Assembly: GCA_038831005.1 (NCBI GenBank)
Contig: JAWBKZ010000002.1
Span: forward strand, 248,001 to 312,000
Source: Ignisphaera sp.
GTDB taxonomy: Archaea; Thermoproteota; Thermoprotei_A; Sulfolobales; Ignisphaeraceae
Length of the DNA stretch: 64,000 nucleotides
Reading direction: 5' to 3'
Numbering within the stretch: the stretch's first letter is position 1; the number at the start of each line of letters is the position of its first letter. The translations under genes were made by a program, and so were the position numbers. Shown one piece after another: positions 55,059-63,565 of this stretch. The notes below the pieces were generated by a model. It saw only the letters and a list, made by a program, of their open reading frames with translations, was not told the origin of the DNA and did not search any database.

Positions 55059-56099
55059 ATGAAGGTCTCAATAATTGTTATTGCACATGGATCAAACTCA
55101 ATCGAGGTCTACAGAGATCTTAAGAACGTTATTGAATCTATGAAAATGTTTATTGTTGAACAAGATCTAGAGATACATTTAGCGTATAACGAAAAAGTGG
55201 GAAATGTGTCTGTTCCTCACTGGGAAGAGGTTTTGGAAGAAGTTCTAGAGAGAGGTGTTACGAATATCGTTATGGTTCTTCTATTCATAGCCAAGGGTAA
55301 GCATGTTGTTCGCGATATAGTGGGTAAGTTTATGGATAATCTTGTGTTTGATCAGTGGATGAAGGTTATGTGGAAAGGATATATCTTCAATCTATACATT
55401 ACCTCACCTATCTCTAGTACAACACTGTTTAAGCTTATGATAGCTAACAGTATAAATAGGTCTATCGGTATGTTGAAGCAGAAGGTTCTCTCTGTCGAGA
55501 AGAATGTCTCTAGAATAGAGACAGAGTCTCTAGAGAGAATCAATCTACTGCTTAACACTATTATAGAGACTAGCGATTTCGAGAAAATGGTTATGGCTAG
55601 AGTTGTGTTTGCTAGCGGTAATCTTGATCTAGCGTACCATACCTATATACATCCAAGGTTTCTAGATGTAGCTAGAGAGGTTTTGATTAATCAGAAGATA
55701 CCTGTGGTTACAGATGTTAAGATGGTTTATTCAGGTATTAGGTGGAGAGAGAAGTATACGTTTATAGATCATGAAGATACAGTTAGGCTAGCAAAAGAAA
55801 TGAATATGGCTAGAACTGCTGCATCAATGGTTGTTGCAGCTTCGAGATACAGAATATTTATACCTATCATAGGTAATTCACCACTAGCACTTTCACAAGT
55901 CTTAGAAATGGTTAACAAGTCTTTAATCGAGATTCCCTTCGCTATAGCTACACCACCGGGGTTTGTTAATGCTGTAGTAGTTAAAGAGAGATTAATAAGA
56001 TCTGGTATCCCATGTATAACTGTTCGAGGTAGCTATGGTGGAAGTTCGCTTGCTGTAGCTATTTTCAATGGTGTTGTAGAGTATGTTAAACAGATGTAG
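55059..56099 (+). CDS. cbiC: CbiX-CbiC fusion: sirohydrochlorin cobaltochelatase and cobalt-precorrin-8 methylmutase
   Basis: About 346 residues from ATG 55059 (after GAGGTG). Residues about 1-130 are a small CbiX: IIVIAHGSNSIEVYRDLKNVIESM with the first metal His (H10), and VMVLLFIAKGKHVVRDI with the second. From about 150 on it is CbiC: RINLLLNTIIETSDFEKMVMARVVFASGNLDLAYH, then VVTDVKMVYSGIRW and the terminal VKERLIRSGIPCITVRGSYGGSSLAVAIFNGV. One polypeptide would thus insert cobalt at the start of the pathway and move the C11 methyl to C12 near its end. Overlaps cbiH by 17 bases. A C-terminal CbiC alone, with N-terminal domain inactive, is less likely because both His are kept. Confidence 0.9.
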   Translation: MKVSIIVIAHGSNSIEVYRDLKNVIESMKMFIVEQDLEIHLAYNEKVGNVSVPHWEEVLEEVLERGVTNIVMVLLFIAKGKHVVRDIVGKFMDNLVFDQWMKVMWKGYIFNLYITSPISSTTLFKLMIANSINRSIGMLKQKVLSVEKNVSRIETESLERINLLLNTIIETSDFEKMVMARVVFASGNLDLAYHTYIHPRFLDVAREVLINQKIPVVTDVKMVYSGIRWREKYTFIDHEDTVRLAKEMNMARTAASMVVAASRYRIFIPIIGNSPLALSQVLEMVNKSLIEIPFAIATPPGFVNAVVVKERLIRSGIPCITVRGSYGGSSLAVAIFNGVVEYVKQM

Positions 56100-56826
56100 A
56101 GGCAAGATATATGTTGTTGGGATAGGTCCTGGAGCACTAGAGCTTAGAACTATTGCTGTTCTCAAGGCTATTGAAGAAAGTAGTGTAGTGCTTGGGTATA
56201 AAAGGTACATAGATTTCATTAGGGATGTGCTAGTGAATAAGAGGGTTGTTGAGTATGGTATGAGGGAAGAAGTCGAGAGAGTGAAAAAAGCAGTAGAGTA
56301 TGCTCTAAATGGCGAGATAGTTGCATTGGTATCGGGTGGAGATCCACAAGTCTATGGTATGGCTGGTATTCTGCTTGAATATATAGCTAAAAACGGTATA
56401 GATGTTGATGTAACTATAATCCCTGGTGTTACAGCTGCTTTAGCTGCTGCTGCAAAACTTGGGGCACCACTAGCATCTGATTTTGCTGTAATTAATTTAA
56501 GCGATATCCTTATCCCTAGAGAAGTTATCTTGAGCAAGGTAGAGCATGCTGCAAAAGGAGATTTCGTTATAGTGTTCTATAATCCGGTTAAACTTGATCT
56601 TGTGGAACAGGCTATGAATACTGTAGCAAGGTTTAGATCTAGCGATACTCCTGTCGGTATTGCTAGAAATGTTTATAGAGATGGTGAGAAGGTATTTGTG
56701 ACTAGGCTAAAGGATTGGATTGAATATCGCGACTATATAGATATGGGGACAACGATTATAGTTGGTTCTTCGAAGACAATCATCTATAGAAACTATATGG
56801 TGACTCAGAGAGGGTATAGGCTTTGA
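56083..56826 (+). CDS. cbiH: Cobalt-precorrin-3B C17-methyltransferase CbiH
   Basis: 247 residues. GKIYVVGIGPGALELRTIAVLKAIEESSVVLGYKRYIDFI, then LVSGGDPQVYGMAGILLEY and IPGVTAALAAAAKLGAPLASDFAVINLSD are the CbiH/CobJ landmarks (GYKxYID and SDFAVINLSD are diagnostic). It methylates C17 and contracts the ring. Overlaps cbiC upstream and cbiD downstream. Confidence 0.95.
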   Translation: MLNRCRGKIYVVGIGPGALELRTIAVLKAIEESSVVLGYKRYIDFIRDVLVNKRVVEYGMREEVERVKKAVEYALNGEIVALVSGGDPQVYGMAGILLEYIAKNGIDVDVTIIPGVTAALAAAAKLGAPLASDFAVINLSDILIPREVILSKVEHAAKGDFVIVFYNPVKLDLVEQAMNTVARFRSSDTPVGIARNVYRDGEKVFVTRLKDWIEYRDYIDMGTTIIVGSSKTIIYRNYMVTQRGYRL

Positions 56827-57878
56827 GTATAGTTCAGTTCTTTAAAAGATTCGGTATAACAACTGGAGCAGCAGCTGCTGCAGCAGCTAAAGCAGCTACA
56901 GTATTTCTCCTCCATAGAGTGAAGCCCAGTTCTGTAACAATTCCAACACCTGTGGGGCTTAGACTAGAGATACCTGTAGAGCAGATCTTTGTATATGGTG
57001 ATAGTGTTTGTGCTTCTGTTAGAAAGTTTTCTGGCGATAATGTTGATGTTCTTGATGGTATCTCTATTGTTGTATGTGTTAAGCAGAGAAAAGATGATAT
57101 TGTTAATGTTGTTGGTGGTAGAGGGGTGGGGATTGTGGCTCGATCAGGTCTCCAGATACCTGTTGGTGAAAGCGCTATATCGCCAACAGCTAGAAGCATG
57201 ATTATTGAAGCTATTAGAGAAGTAGCAAAAGGTATAGGTTTAGATGTAGTTATAGAGGTTCCAAATGGTGAAGAGATTGCGAAGAAGACTTTGAATGAGT
57301 CTCTAGGTATAGTTGATGGTATATCCATTCTAGGTACCACGGGTATCGAGTGGCCAGTGAGTGCTGAAGATGATGTACATAGAATATCTCTAGAGATAAG
57401 TATCGTTAGATCTAGAAGCACAGTTATAGTTTTAGCAACAGGGAATAGAACCTTCGATTATGCATCACAGATATACAGTCCAGAGATTATAGTTAAGGTT
57501 GGTGATAGTGTGGGATTTGCTGTTAGTGAAGCTTCGAAAGCAGGTTTTTCTCGTATAGTTGTAGCTATTCAGCCTTCTAAGGTTCTGAAGCTAAGTGTTG
57601 GTATAATGAATACAAGTAGTAGAGTAGGTGATGCAAGAATAGAGGCTTTAACTCATGCATGTGTTGCAGTAGGTCTAGATATAGATGTTGTTAAGAGGGT
57701 TTCTGCAGCTTCTTCTGTGAGAGAAGCTCTAGATACTATAGGGAGTAGTGCTTCACTTGTCTTTAGCTATGTGGCTAGAAAGGCTCTAAACCATTTACGT
57801 AGATTGTGTAGTAACTCTACTATCGAGATACTGGTATTCAGTTATGATGGAGGTATCTTGGCTAGGGCTGAGACTTGA
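56823..57878 (+). CDS. cbiD: Cobalt-precorrin-5B C1-methyltransferase CbiD
   Basis: 351 residues. FGITTGAAAAAAAKAATVFLL is the CbiD start (TTG[TS]CAAAAAKAA in most; the Cys is Ala here). GVGIVARSGLQIPVGESAISPTARSMI, GISILGTTGIEWPVS and IVLATGNRTFDYA follow in order. It methylates C1 after CbiG. Starts at a TTG overlapping the cbiH stop and ends overlapping cbiT. Confidence 0.95.
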   Translation: MSIVQFFKRFGITTGAAAAAAAKAATVFLLHRVKPSSVTIPTPVGLRLEIPVEQIFVYGDSVCASVRKFSGDNVDVLDGISIVVCVKQRKDDIVNVVGGRGVGIVARSGLQIPVGESAISPTARSMIIEAIREVAKGIGLDVVIEVPNGEEIAKKTLNESLGIVDGISILGTTGIEWPVSAEDDVHRISLEISIVRSRSTVIVLATGNRTFDYASQIYSPEIIVKVGDSVGFAVSEASKAGFSRIVVAIQPSKVLKLSVGIMNTSSRVGDARIEALTHACVAVGLDIDVVKRVSAASSVREALDTIGSSASLVFSYVARKALNHLRRLCSNSTIEILVFSYDGGILARAET

Positions 57879-58471
57879 TGTGGAGCTATAGAACCTATGG
57901 TATACCTGATGAAATGTTTGATAAGCTTGAGGGTATAGTTATGACTAAAGAGGAGGTCAGGGTTATCTCTATATCGAAGATGAGGATTAGAGAAGGTGAT
58001 GTGGTTGTAGATATTGGTTGTGGAACAGGTAGTATTGCTATCGAGTTAGCTAATATTGTTGGCTCTAAAGGTGTTGTATATGCTATCGATAGAAATGAGA
58101 AGGCTATAGAGATTGCGAAAAGAAATGCTACAAGATTTGGTGTGGATAGAGTTATAAGGTTTATACATGGTGAGGCTCCAAATGCTTTATCTCTACTTCC
58201 TAGAGAGCTAGATGCTGTATTTATTGGGGGTAGCTCTGGTAGATTGGATGAGATAATAGCTGTAGCGTTTGATAGATTGAGGTATGGTAGAAGGATTGTT
58301 TTGAATCTAACTCTGCTAGAGAATATTTATACAGCTTTATCGATTATGAAGAAGCTTGGCATGAAGCTAGAGGTGGTTATGGTTCAAGTGGCTAGAGGTG
58401 AGCCTCTAGGCTATGGGTTATTCCTTAGGGGAGGCAATCCTGTATTCATTATTGCTGGTGAAAAGACTTGA
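57875..58471 (+). CDS. cbiT: Cobalt-precorrin-7 C15-methyltransferase (decarboxylating) CbiT
   Basis: 198 residues. YGIPDEMFDKLEGIVMTKEEVRVISISKMRIREGDVVVDIGCGTGSIAIELA is the CbiT signature with the SAM-binding Gly loop, and DAVFIGGSSGRLDEII the catalytic strand. It removes the C12 acetate carboxyl and methylates C15, the partner of CbiE. Separate from CbiE in contrast to the CobL fusion of aerobes. Overlaps cbiD and cbiL by 4 bases each. Confidence 0.95.
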   Translation: MMWSYRTYGIPDEMFDKLEGIVMTKEEVRVISISKMRIREGDVVVDIGCGTGSIAIELANIVGSKGVVYAIDRNEKAIEIAKRNATRFGVDRVIRFIHGEAPNALSLLPRELDAVFIGGSSGRLDEIIAVAFDRLRYGRRIVLNLTLLENIYTALSIMKKLGMKLEVVMVQVARGEPLGYGLFLRGGNPVFIIAGEKT

Positions 58472-59121
58472 GAAAGCTTTATGTAGTTGGTCTTGGACCT
58501 GGTGATCCAGAGTTAATCACAGTTAAGGGATTGAATAGGCTTAGAGAAGCAGAAGTGGTTTTCATACCTATGAGTAGTAAGGTTGATGACAGTATAGCGT
58601 TATCTATTGTCGAGAAGATATCTATTGCATCTAAAGTGATTAAACTTAGTGTATCTATGGGTGATAAGACTTGGGTTGAGAAAGTAGCTAGAGAGGTTTG
58701 TAATGCTCTTCACAAGTTTAGCTGTATAGCTATAGCTGTGTTAGGTGAACCTTCTCTATATAGTACATCGGCACATCTACTAGCTTCAATGAAATGTCTA
58801 GATGATGTGTATATCGAGATTGTGCCAGGGGTTTCAGCAATATATGCATGTGCTGATAGAGTTTTAATGCCTCTTGCTTTAGGTGATGAAGCTATAGCTA
58901 TAGTGCCCTCAGCTAGAGTAGAGGCTCTAGGAGATGTAGTTGGCTACTTCAATACTGTGGTTGTTGTTAAAGGCGGTAAGATTATGGCTAAGGCTGCAGA
59001 ATCTCTAGCTCAAAAGGGATTCAGGATAGTTTATGCGAAGAGGTGTTTTACGGAAGATGAGGTGATAGGTAGAGATATTATAGATGAAGACTATATTTCT
59101 CTAGTTATAGCTAGGAGATGA
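58468..59121 (+). CDS. cbiL: Cobalt-factor-II C20-methyltransferase CbiL
   Basis: 217 residues of the tetrapyrrole methylase fold. KLYVVGLGPGDPELITVKGLNRLREAEVVFIPMSSKVDDSIAL has the VVFxPxSS segment typical of CbiL/CobI. LGEPSLYSTSAHLLA and IVPGVSAIYACADRVLMPLALGDEAIAIVPSA follow. It adds the C20 methyl, the first committed methylation after cobalt insertion. Starts at a TTG that overlaps the cbiT stop. Confidence 0.92.
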   Translation: MRKLYVVGLGPGDPELITVKGLNRLREAEVVFIPMSSKVDDSIALSIVEKISIASKVIKLSVSMGDKTWVEKVAREVCNALHKFSCIAIAVLGEPSLYSTSAHLLASMKCLDDVYIEIVPGVSAIYACADRVLMPLALGDEAIAIVPSARVEALGDVVGYFNTVVVVKGGKIMAKAAESLAQKGFRIVYAKRCFTEDEVIGRDIIDEDYISLVIARR

Positions 59122-59127
59122 ATATCT

Positions 59128-59874
59128 ATGGGCAAAGTATATATAGTTGGTGCTGGTCCTGGAGATCCTGAGTTAATAACACTAAAAGCGCTTAAAGTGA
59201 TCAGAGAAGCAGATGTAGTTATATATGCTGATTCTCTTGTAAATCCAGAGATACTGAAGTATGTGAAAGAGGGATGCGAAATCTATAGAAGTTCTGCAAT
59301 GAGTTTAGAAGAAATAGTCGATATAATGGTTAGAAAAGCTAGAGAAGGCAGAATTGTTGTGAGACTGAAATCAGGAGATCCATCAATCTATGGAGCATTA
59401 CTAGAAGAGATAAGTGAGCTCGAGAAAGCAGGAATAGACTACGAGATCATACCCGGTGTAACAGCAATGACTGCTGCAGCTTCTGTTCTAAAAACATCTC
59501 TAACTATACCAGAAAAACTCCAGACTATAGTTATAGTAAGACCTTCATGTAGAACACCAATTAGAGACGATATAGCTAAACTTCTCCAAGCAGCTAGAGA
59601 TGTTTCAACAATCGCAATATACTTAGGCAGCTCTTGTATACACAATATCGTTGATCTACTAATTAGAGCAGGATACTCTAAAGATACAGAAGTAGCCATT
59701 GTATATAGAGCTACATGGAGAGACCAGAAAACATTCATATGCACATTAAACAATATCGAAAATATCCTAAAAGAAAACAACATATCCGGAAACTATATAG
59801 TCTTGATAGGTCCCCCAATACATACACACACTAAAACTCATCAACCTAGATCACTAGTCTATTCAGTTAAATAA
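59128..59874 (+). CDS. cbiF: Cobalt-precorrin-4 C11-methyltransferase CbiF
   Basis: 248 residues. GKVYIVGAGPGDPELITLKALKVIREADVVIYADSLVNPEIL carries the YADSLV segment specific to CbiF/CobM, followed by RLKSGDPSIYGALLEEISELEKAGIDYEIIPGVTAMTAAASVLKTSLTIPEKLQTIVI. It methylates C11. Last gene of the operon, ending 66 bases before CRISPR array 2. Confidence 0.96.
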   Translation: MGKVYIVGAGPGDPELITLKALKVIREADVVIYADSLVNPEILKYVKEGCEIYRSSAMSLEEIVDIMVRKAREGRIVVRLKSGDPSIYGALLEEISELEKAGIDYEIIPGVTAMTAAASVLKTSLTIPEKLQTIVIVRPSCRTPIRDDIAKLLQAARDVSTIAIYLGSSCIHNIVDLLIRAGYSKDTEVAIVYRATWRDQKTFICTLNNIENILKENNISGNYIVLIGPPIHTHTKTHQPRSLVYSVK

Positions 59875-59940
59875 CTCTACTTCTATCTCTAGATCAAGCC
59901 AAAGCCATAGACCTCTAGCTCTAGTATCAATAGAATTCAC

Positions 59941-60595
59941 CATTCTACTCCCTTTTGGGAGTTTCCTGAAGAAATTCATTGAACTTTTTGTTGAACTTAA
60001 TGTACACACCTTTCTACTCCCTTTTGGGAGTTTCGATGAGATTATCAGAGTAATTGAATGTGCAATTAATAAAATAAAGCTTTCTACTCCCTTTTGGGAG
60101 TTTCTTTGAGAGGAAGAGTTTTTAGTTCTAGACATCCTAGAGTAGTATAGCTTTCTACTCCCTTTTGGGAGTTTCGCAAAAACACTACTTGGTGATAGAC
60201 TAGATGGATATGTGATAACATCTTTCTACTCCCTTTTGGGAGTTTCTTAAGGAGAAAGTAGAGCCAAGGTTAGCTATACTTAGTGAAATCTTTCTACTCC
60301 CTTTTGGGAGTTTCCAGGACGAGGTTCAAGCCGTGGCAACTCTACAGGGGAGAGATATGCCTTTCTACTCCCTTTTGGGAGTTTCACATGGGGTTCATGC
60401 AGAGAATGGAAGCTTGTTGTTACAACTGTAAACTTTCTACTCCCTTTTGGGAGTTTCAAGCTATAGATGCAACTGTTTATCACGATATCAAATTACTCAA
60501 GACTTTCTACTCCCTTTTGGGAGTTTCATATATTCAGGAAATATCTATATTATACTACTAATATATTATACTTTCTACTCCCTTTTGGGAGTTTC
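59941..60595 (-). CRISPR. CRISPR array 2: 10 repeats of 25 nt, 9 spacers
   Basis: The same 25-nt repeat as array 1, with starts at 59941, 60010, 60080, 60151, 60222, 60290, 60361, 60433, 60503 and 60571. Spacers are 43-47 nt and differ from those of array 1 as far as I can see. The copy at 59941 has one change (T to A at position 2), marking the old end, and the leader is at the right. It faces the adaptation operon across the leader, so this is probably the array where new spacers enter most often. Confidence 0.98.
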
Positions 60596-60816
60596 TTGTG
60601 TTTACACTTATATACTAGTGTTTTTTAGGGTTTATAAATATTTTCGTGTTTTTCTTAAGAAAATACATAGCTATATCGATGGTTTATATAATGGTTGTTC
60701 TAATGGGTAAGAGTTGAGTTTATTTAACTGTTCTGATGATGTGATGAAAAGAATTGAATTTGTGTGTTCTAATGAGTAAGTATTGAAAGTATTACTTGCA
60801 AAGAATAGATGTTTGT
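60596..60816 (-). promoter_or_regulatory. CRISPR leader 2
   Basis: 221 bases, the same length as leader 1 and aligned without gaps. The paired 20-base elements recur here at 60698-60717 and 60767-60786, again 69 bases apart, and TTCTGATGATGTGATGAAAA lies between them in both copies. It should drive the crRNA precursor leftward and may include the csa1 promoter rightward. Sequence from 60817 to 60929 is T-rich with no shared part. Confidence 0.85.
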
Positions 60817-60929
60817 TTTTGTTTTGGTTTATTTTGTATTGTTTGTTTTTTGTAGTTGGGTGTGAGTGGTTTTGTGTTCGGGGTTATGTTTATCTGGTTT
60901 TTTGTGTTGTTTTTGTTTGGGTGGTTGTT

Positions 60930-61730
60930 GTGTTTCCTAGGTGGGTTTGGGATTATGTTAGGTCTGTTGGTGGTGAGGTTGTTGCTGATGTTAGGGGTTG
61001 GAGGTTTGATGTTGTTGGTTCTAGGTTTTTGGCTAGGCCCAGTATCTCTGATGTTTCTAGTCCTTGTCCTAGTAAGAGGGATGTTTGGCTTAGGAGGGTT
61101 GTTAGGGTTAGGGTTGATGGAGGTGTTTTTGTTTTTGGTAGAGCTGTTCATGATGTTTTTCTCTATCCTTTTAGGTTTAGGGATAGAGATGTTGTTGATA
61201 TTGTTAGAGGTTTTGAGAAAATGTTTCATGGTTTTGATCCAATGCTTAGAGGTTATAGGAGTTTCTTTAGGAAGTTGTTTAGGAAGGCTTTATCGCTAGC
61301 TATGTACTCTAATGAGGATGGTGTCCCTATATCTGTTGAGCCTATGATTCCTGGAGCAGCTATTGGTTTATCTGATTTTGTTAAACCTGATCTTCTTGTT
61401 GGTTTTCTACCTGTTGATATTTCTCTTGCGTCTGTGAGCGAGAGGGTTTTTGAGAGAAAGGAGATAGCTTTAGCTGGATATGCTCTAGCTATAGAGAGTT
61501 GGATTGGTCATCCAGTTGATTTTGCTGTAGCTCTCTATATAGGTATTGTTGATGGTGATAATCCTGTTTTAAGTTGGAGAATTGTAAGAATTGATGATAA
61601 CCTTAGAAGAGCTTTTCTAGAAGCTAGAGATAGAGTGGCAATGATCTTAGAGCATGGTGAAGAGCCACCTATACCAGATAACTGTTACTCTAGTTGTCCC
61701 TATTCTGTTTTTTGTGGTGGAAAGAGATGA
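60930..61730 (+). CDS. csa1: CRISPR adaptation protein Csa1 (Cas4-like nuclease)
   Basis: About 266 residues from GTG 60930, which follows GGTGG. The frame is open back to 60783, but that part is only a hydrophobic read-through of T-rich leader DNA. WDYVRSVGGEVVADVRGWRF, SPCPSKRDVWLRRV and the C-terminal CYSSCPYSVFCGG match Csa1, a Cas4 relative of type I-A systems: the first Cys and the terminal three ligate a 4Fe-4S cluster. VKPDLLVGFLPVDIS is the likely nuclease core. It trims or selects protospacers with Cas1, Cas2 and Cas4. Its TGA overlaps the cas1 ATG. Confidence 0.85.
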   Translation: MFPRWVWDYVRSVGGEVVADVRGWRFDVVGSRFLARPSISDVSSPCPSKRDVWLRRVVRVRVDGGVFVFGRAVHDVFLYPFRFRDRDVVDIVRGFEKMFHGFDPMLRGYRSFFRKLFRKALSLAMYSNEDGVPISVEPMIPGAAIGLSDFVKPDLLVGFLPVDISLASVSERVFERKEIALAGYALAIESWIGHPVDFAVALYIGIVDGDNPVLSWRIVRIDDNLRRAFLEARDRVAMILEHGEEPPIPDNCYSSCPYSVFCGGKR

Positions 61731-62713
61731 AGATTTTCACTATAGCTTCTCCTGGCTCTAGAGTTGTGTGTAGGAGAGGAGGTATCTATGTTGTTAAAGG
61801 AGACTCTAAGGAGAAAATCCTTATACCTCCAGATATAGATTGTGTAGTTGTAGCTTCTTCAAGGGTTAGTATATCCTCTAAAGCTATTAGAGTTGCTGCT
61901 AGAAGAGGTATTGACTTTGTCTTTCTAGACTTCAATGGAATGCCTATAGCACGCCTATACCCACCATATATAAACAAAACTGTTGCTGTAAGAGTTTCTC
62001 AGTACATGTTGTTTCAAGAAGACTACGGCAGGAAGCTGGCTAAAGAGATTGTCTATACCAAGATAGTTAACCAAGTAGAGCTTATAAGATATCTAGCGAA
62101 AAACTATAGAGAGCCAAGCTTAAGAGAAGTTGCTTACCAGATAGACTCTATAGCTACAGAACTTAGAGCATTAGATCCAAAGATTCTTGATAGAGATATC
62201 CTCATGTCGTTTGAGTCTAGAGCAGCTAAAGCCTATTGGCAAACCATAGCCTCTCTACTCCCAGATAGCCTAGGGTTTAGGGGTAGAGACCACGAGTCTA
62301 GAGATCCATTCAACATGGCTTTAAACTATGGCTATGGGATTCTCTATAGCGTATGTGAAAGATCTCTTCTTTTTGCTGGTCTAGATCCATATCTAGGTGT
62401 TCTCCATACCCCTAAAAGTGGAAAGCCTTCTCTAACGCTAGACTTTGTTGAGATGTTTAGAGCTATTGCGGTAGATAAACCTCTTGTGATAAACGTTAAG
62501 AAGATTAAGCTAGCTATTCAACAAGACAGACTAGATATAGATTCTAGAAGATCTGTAGCATCTATTGTTCTCGAAAACCTTAGACAGAGATATCTATACA
62601 TTAAAACTAGTAAAAGAGAAGAGCTTTCTGAAATTATAAAGAGAGATGCATGGGATCTAGCTTACTGCATTAGAGAAGGTCTAGAGTATAGAGGAGCTAG
62701 ACTGGTGATATAG
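61727..62713 (+). CDS. cas1: CRISPR integrase Cas1
   Basis: 328 residues from ATG 61727 (ATGA overlap with csa1). The C-terminal helical domain has the metal ligands: ILMSFESRAAKAYW (E163), DPYLGVLHTPKSGKPSLTLDFVEMFR (H227, D239/E242), with YGYGILYS before. The N-terminal beta domain starts MKIFTIASPGSRVV. It inserts new spacers at the leader end of the arrays together with Cas2. Confidence 0.97.
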   Translation: MKIFTIASPGSRVVCRRGGIYVVKGDSKEKILIPPDIDCVVVASSRVSISSKAIRVAARRGIDFVFLDFNGMPIARLYPPYINKTVAVRVSQYMLFQEDYGRKLAKEIVYTKIVNQVELIRYLAKNYREPSLREVAYQIDSIATELRALDPKILDRDILMSFESRAAKAYWQTIASLLPDSLGFRGRDHESRDPFNMALNYGYGILYSVCERSLLFAGLDPYLGVLHTPKSGKPSLTLDFVEMFRAIAVDKPLVINVKKIKLAIQQDRLDIDSRRSVASIVLENLRQRYLYIKTSKREELSEIIKRDAWDLAYCIREGLEYRGARLVI

Positions 62714-62714
62714 T

Positions 62715-62996
62715 TTGAGCTATATAGTTGCTTTCTACGATATATCTGACAATAGTAGAAGACTTATAGCTGCTGAAAAGCTTCAGGGACTTGGTTTCCA
62801 AAGGGTTCAGAGAAGTGTATATATAGCTAAAGGAAACACTAGTCTAGCTAAAGAAGCTTTTAGAGCTCTTCTAAGAGTTATAGATAGATCTACAGATTCT
62901 ATAGGTGTTATAGTTGTGCCTAAGGAGTACATGGATAAAGCTATGTTCTTTAATTCCCAGGCTAAGGTGGGTGAAAAGCCATTAGAAGTTCTATGA
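62715..62996 (+). CDS. cas2: CRISPR adaptation protein Cas2
   Basis: 93 residues starting at a TTG one base after the cas1 stop. YIVAFYDISDNSRRLIAAEKLQGLGFQRVQRSVYIAKG is the Cas2 ferredoxin-like fold with the Asp at the end of the first strand. It forms the scaffold dimer for the Cas1 integrase. Overlaps cas4 by 4 bases. Confidence 0.95.
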   Translation: MSYIVAFYDISDNSRRLIAAEKLQGLGFQRVQRSVYIAKGNTSLAKEAFRALLRVIDRSTDSIGVIVVPKEYMDKAMFFNSQAKVGEKPLEVL

Positions 62997-63565
62997 TACC
63001 TATAACAATAATCAAGGAATACACCTACTGTCCGAGGATAGCCTACTTCAAGATATTCACTATACTTGAACCTCCTACAGAGTCCATGATGTATGCTAGA
63101 GAATCTAGACCTTCACTCCAAAACATATACGAAGCTATTAAGCATAAGCTTAGCGATAGATGCTGTATAGAGGTTGATAGATATGTCTACTCCAGTAGAC
63201 TAGGTATACATGGCTATGTAGATGCTCTCGCTATATGCGATAAAGAAGCTATACCTATAGAGATTAAGCTCAGAAGCTCTCCTAAAGCTATTAAAAGATA
63301 CACTCTACACCATATAGTACAGCTAGTAAGCTATGCTATAGCTGTTGAAGAAACAATCAATAAACCTGTCTATAGAGCAATTATTCTCTCCCTCGAACCT
63401 AGATCTGTATTCGAGATAGCTATATCGCCCAATATTAGGGAAATAGTCTATAGATCTGTAAAAGAGATCCACAAGATGATTGCTGAAGAGAAGCTCCCTA
63501 GATCAACTCCATCTAAGACTAGATGCAGTATTTGTTTCTATAGAAACATCTGCATCAATGTGTAG
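62993..63565 (+). CDS. cas4: CRISPR adaptation exonuclease Cas4
   Basis: 190 residues. ITIIKEYTYCPRIAYF provides the first cluster Cys, GIHGYVDALAICDKEAIPIEIKLR the D...ExK nuclease core, HIVQLVSYAIAVEE the Q/Y motif, and TRCSICFYRNIC the last three Cys for a 4Fe-4S cluster. It processes prespacer ends and helps PAM selection. Its last 28 bases overlap the end of the convergent csa3-like gene. Confidence 0.96.
   Translation: MIPITIIKEYTYCPRIAYFKIFTILEPPTESMMYARESRPSLQNIYEAIKHKLSDRCCIEVDRYVYSSRLGIHGYVDALAICDKEAIPIEIKLRSSPKAIKRYTLHHIVQLVSYAIAVEETINKPVYRAIILSLEPRSVFEIAISPNIREIVYRSVKEIHKMIAEEKLPRSTPSKTRCSICFYRNICINV

Noticed and set aside
60783-60929. N-terminal extension of csa1 (Cys/Phe/Val-rich)
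   Set aside because: It is read-through of leader and T-rich DNA; csa1 relatives start at the equivalent of GTG 60930, which has a ribosome site.
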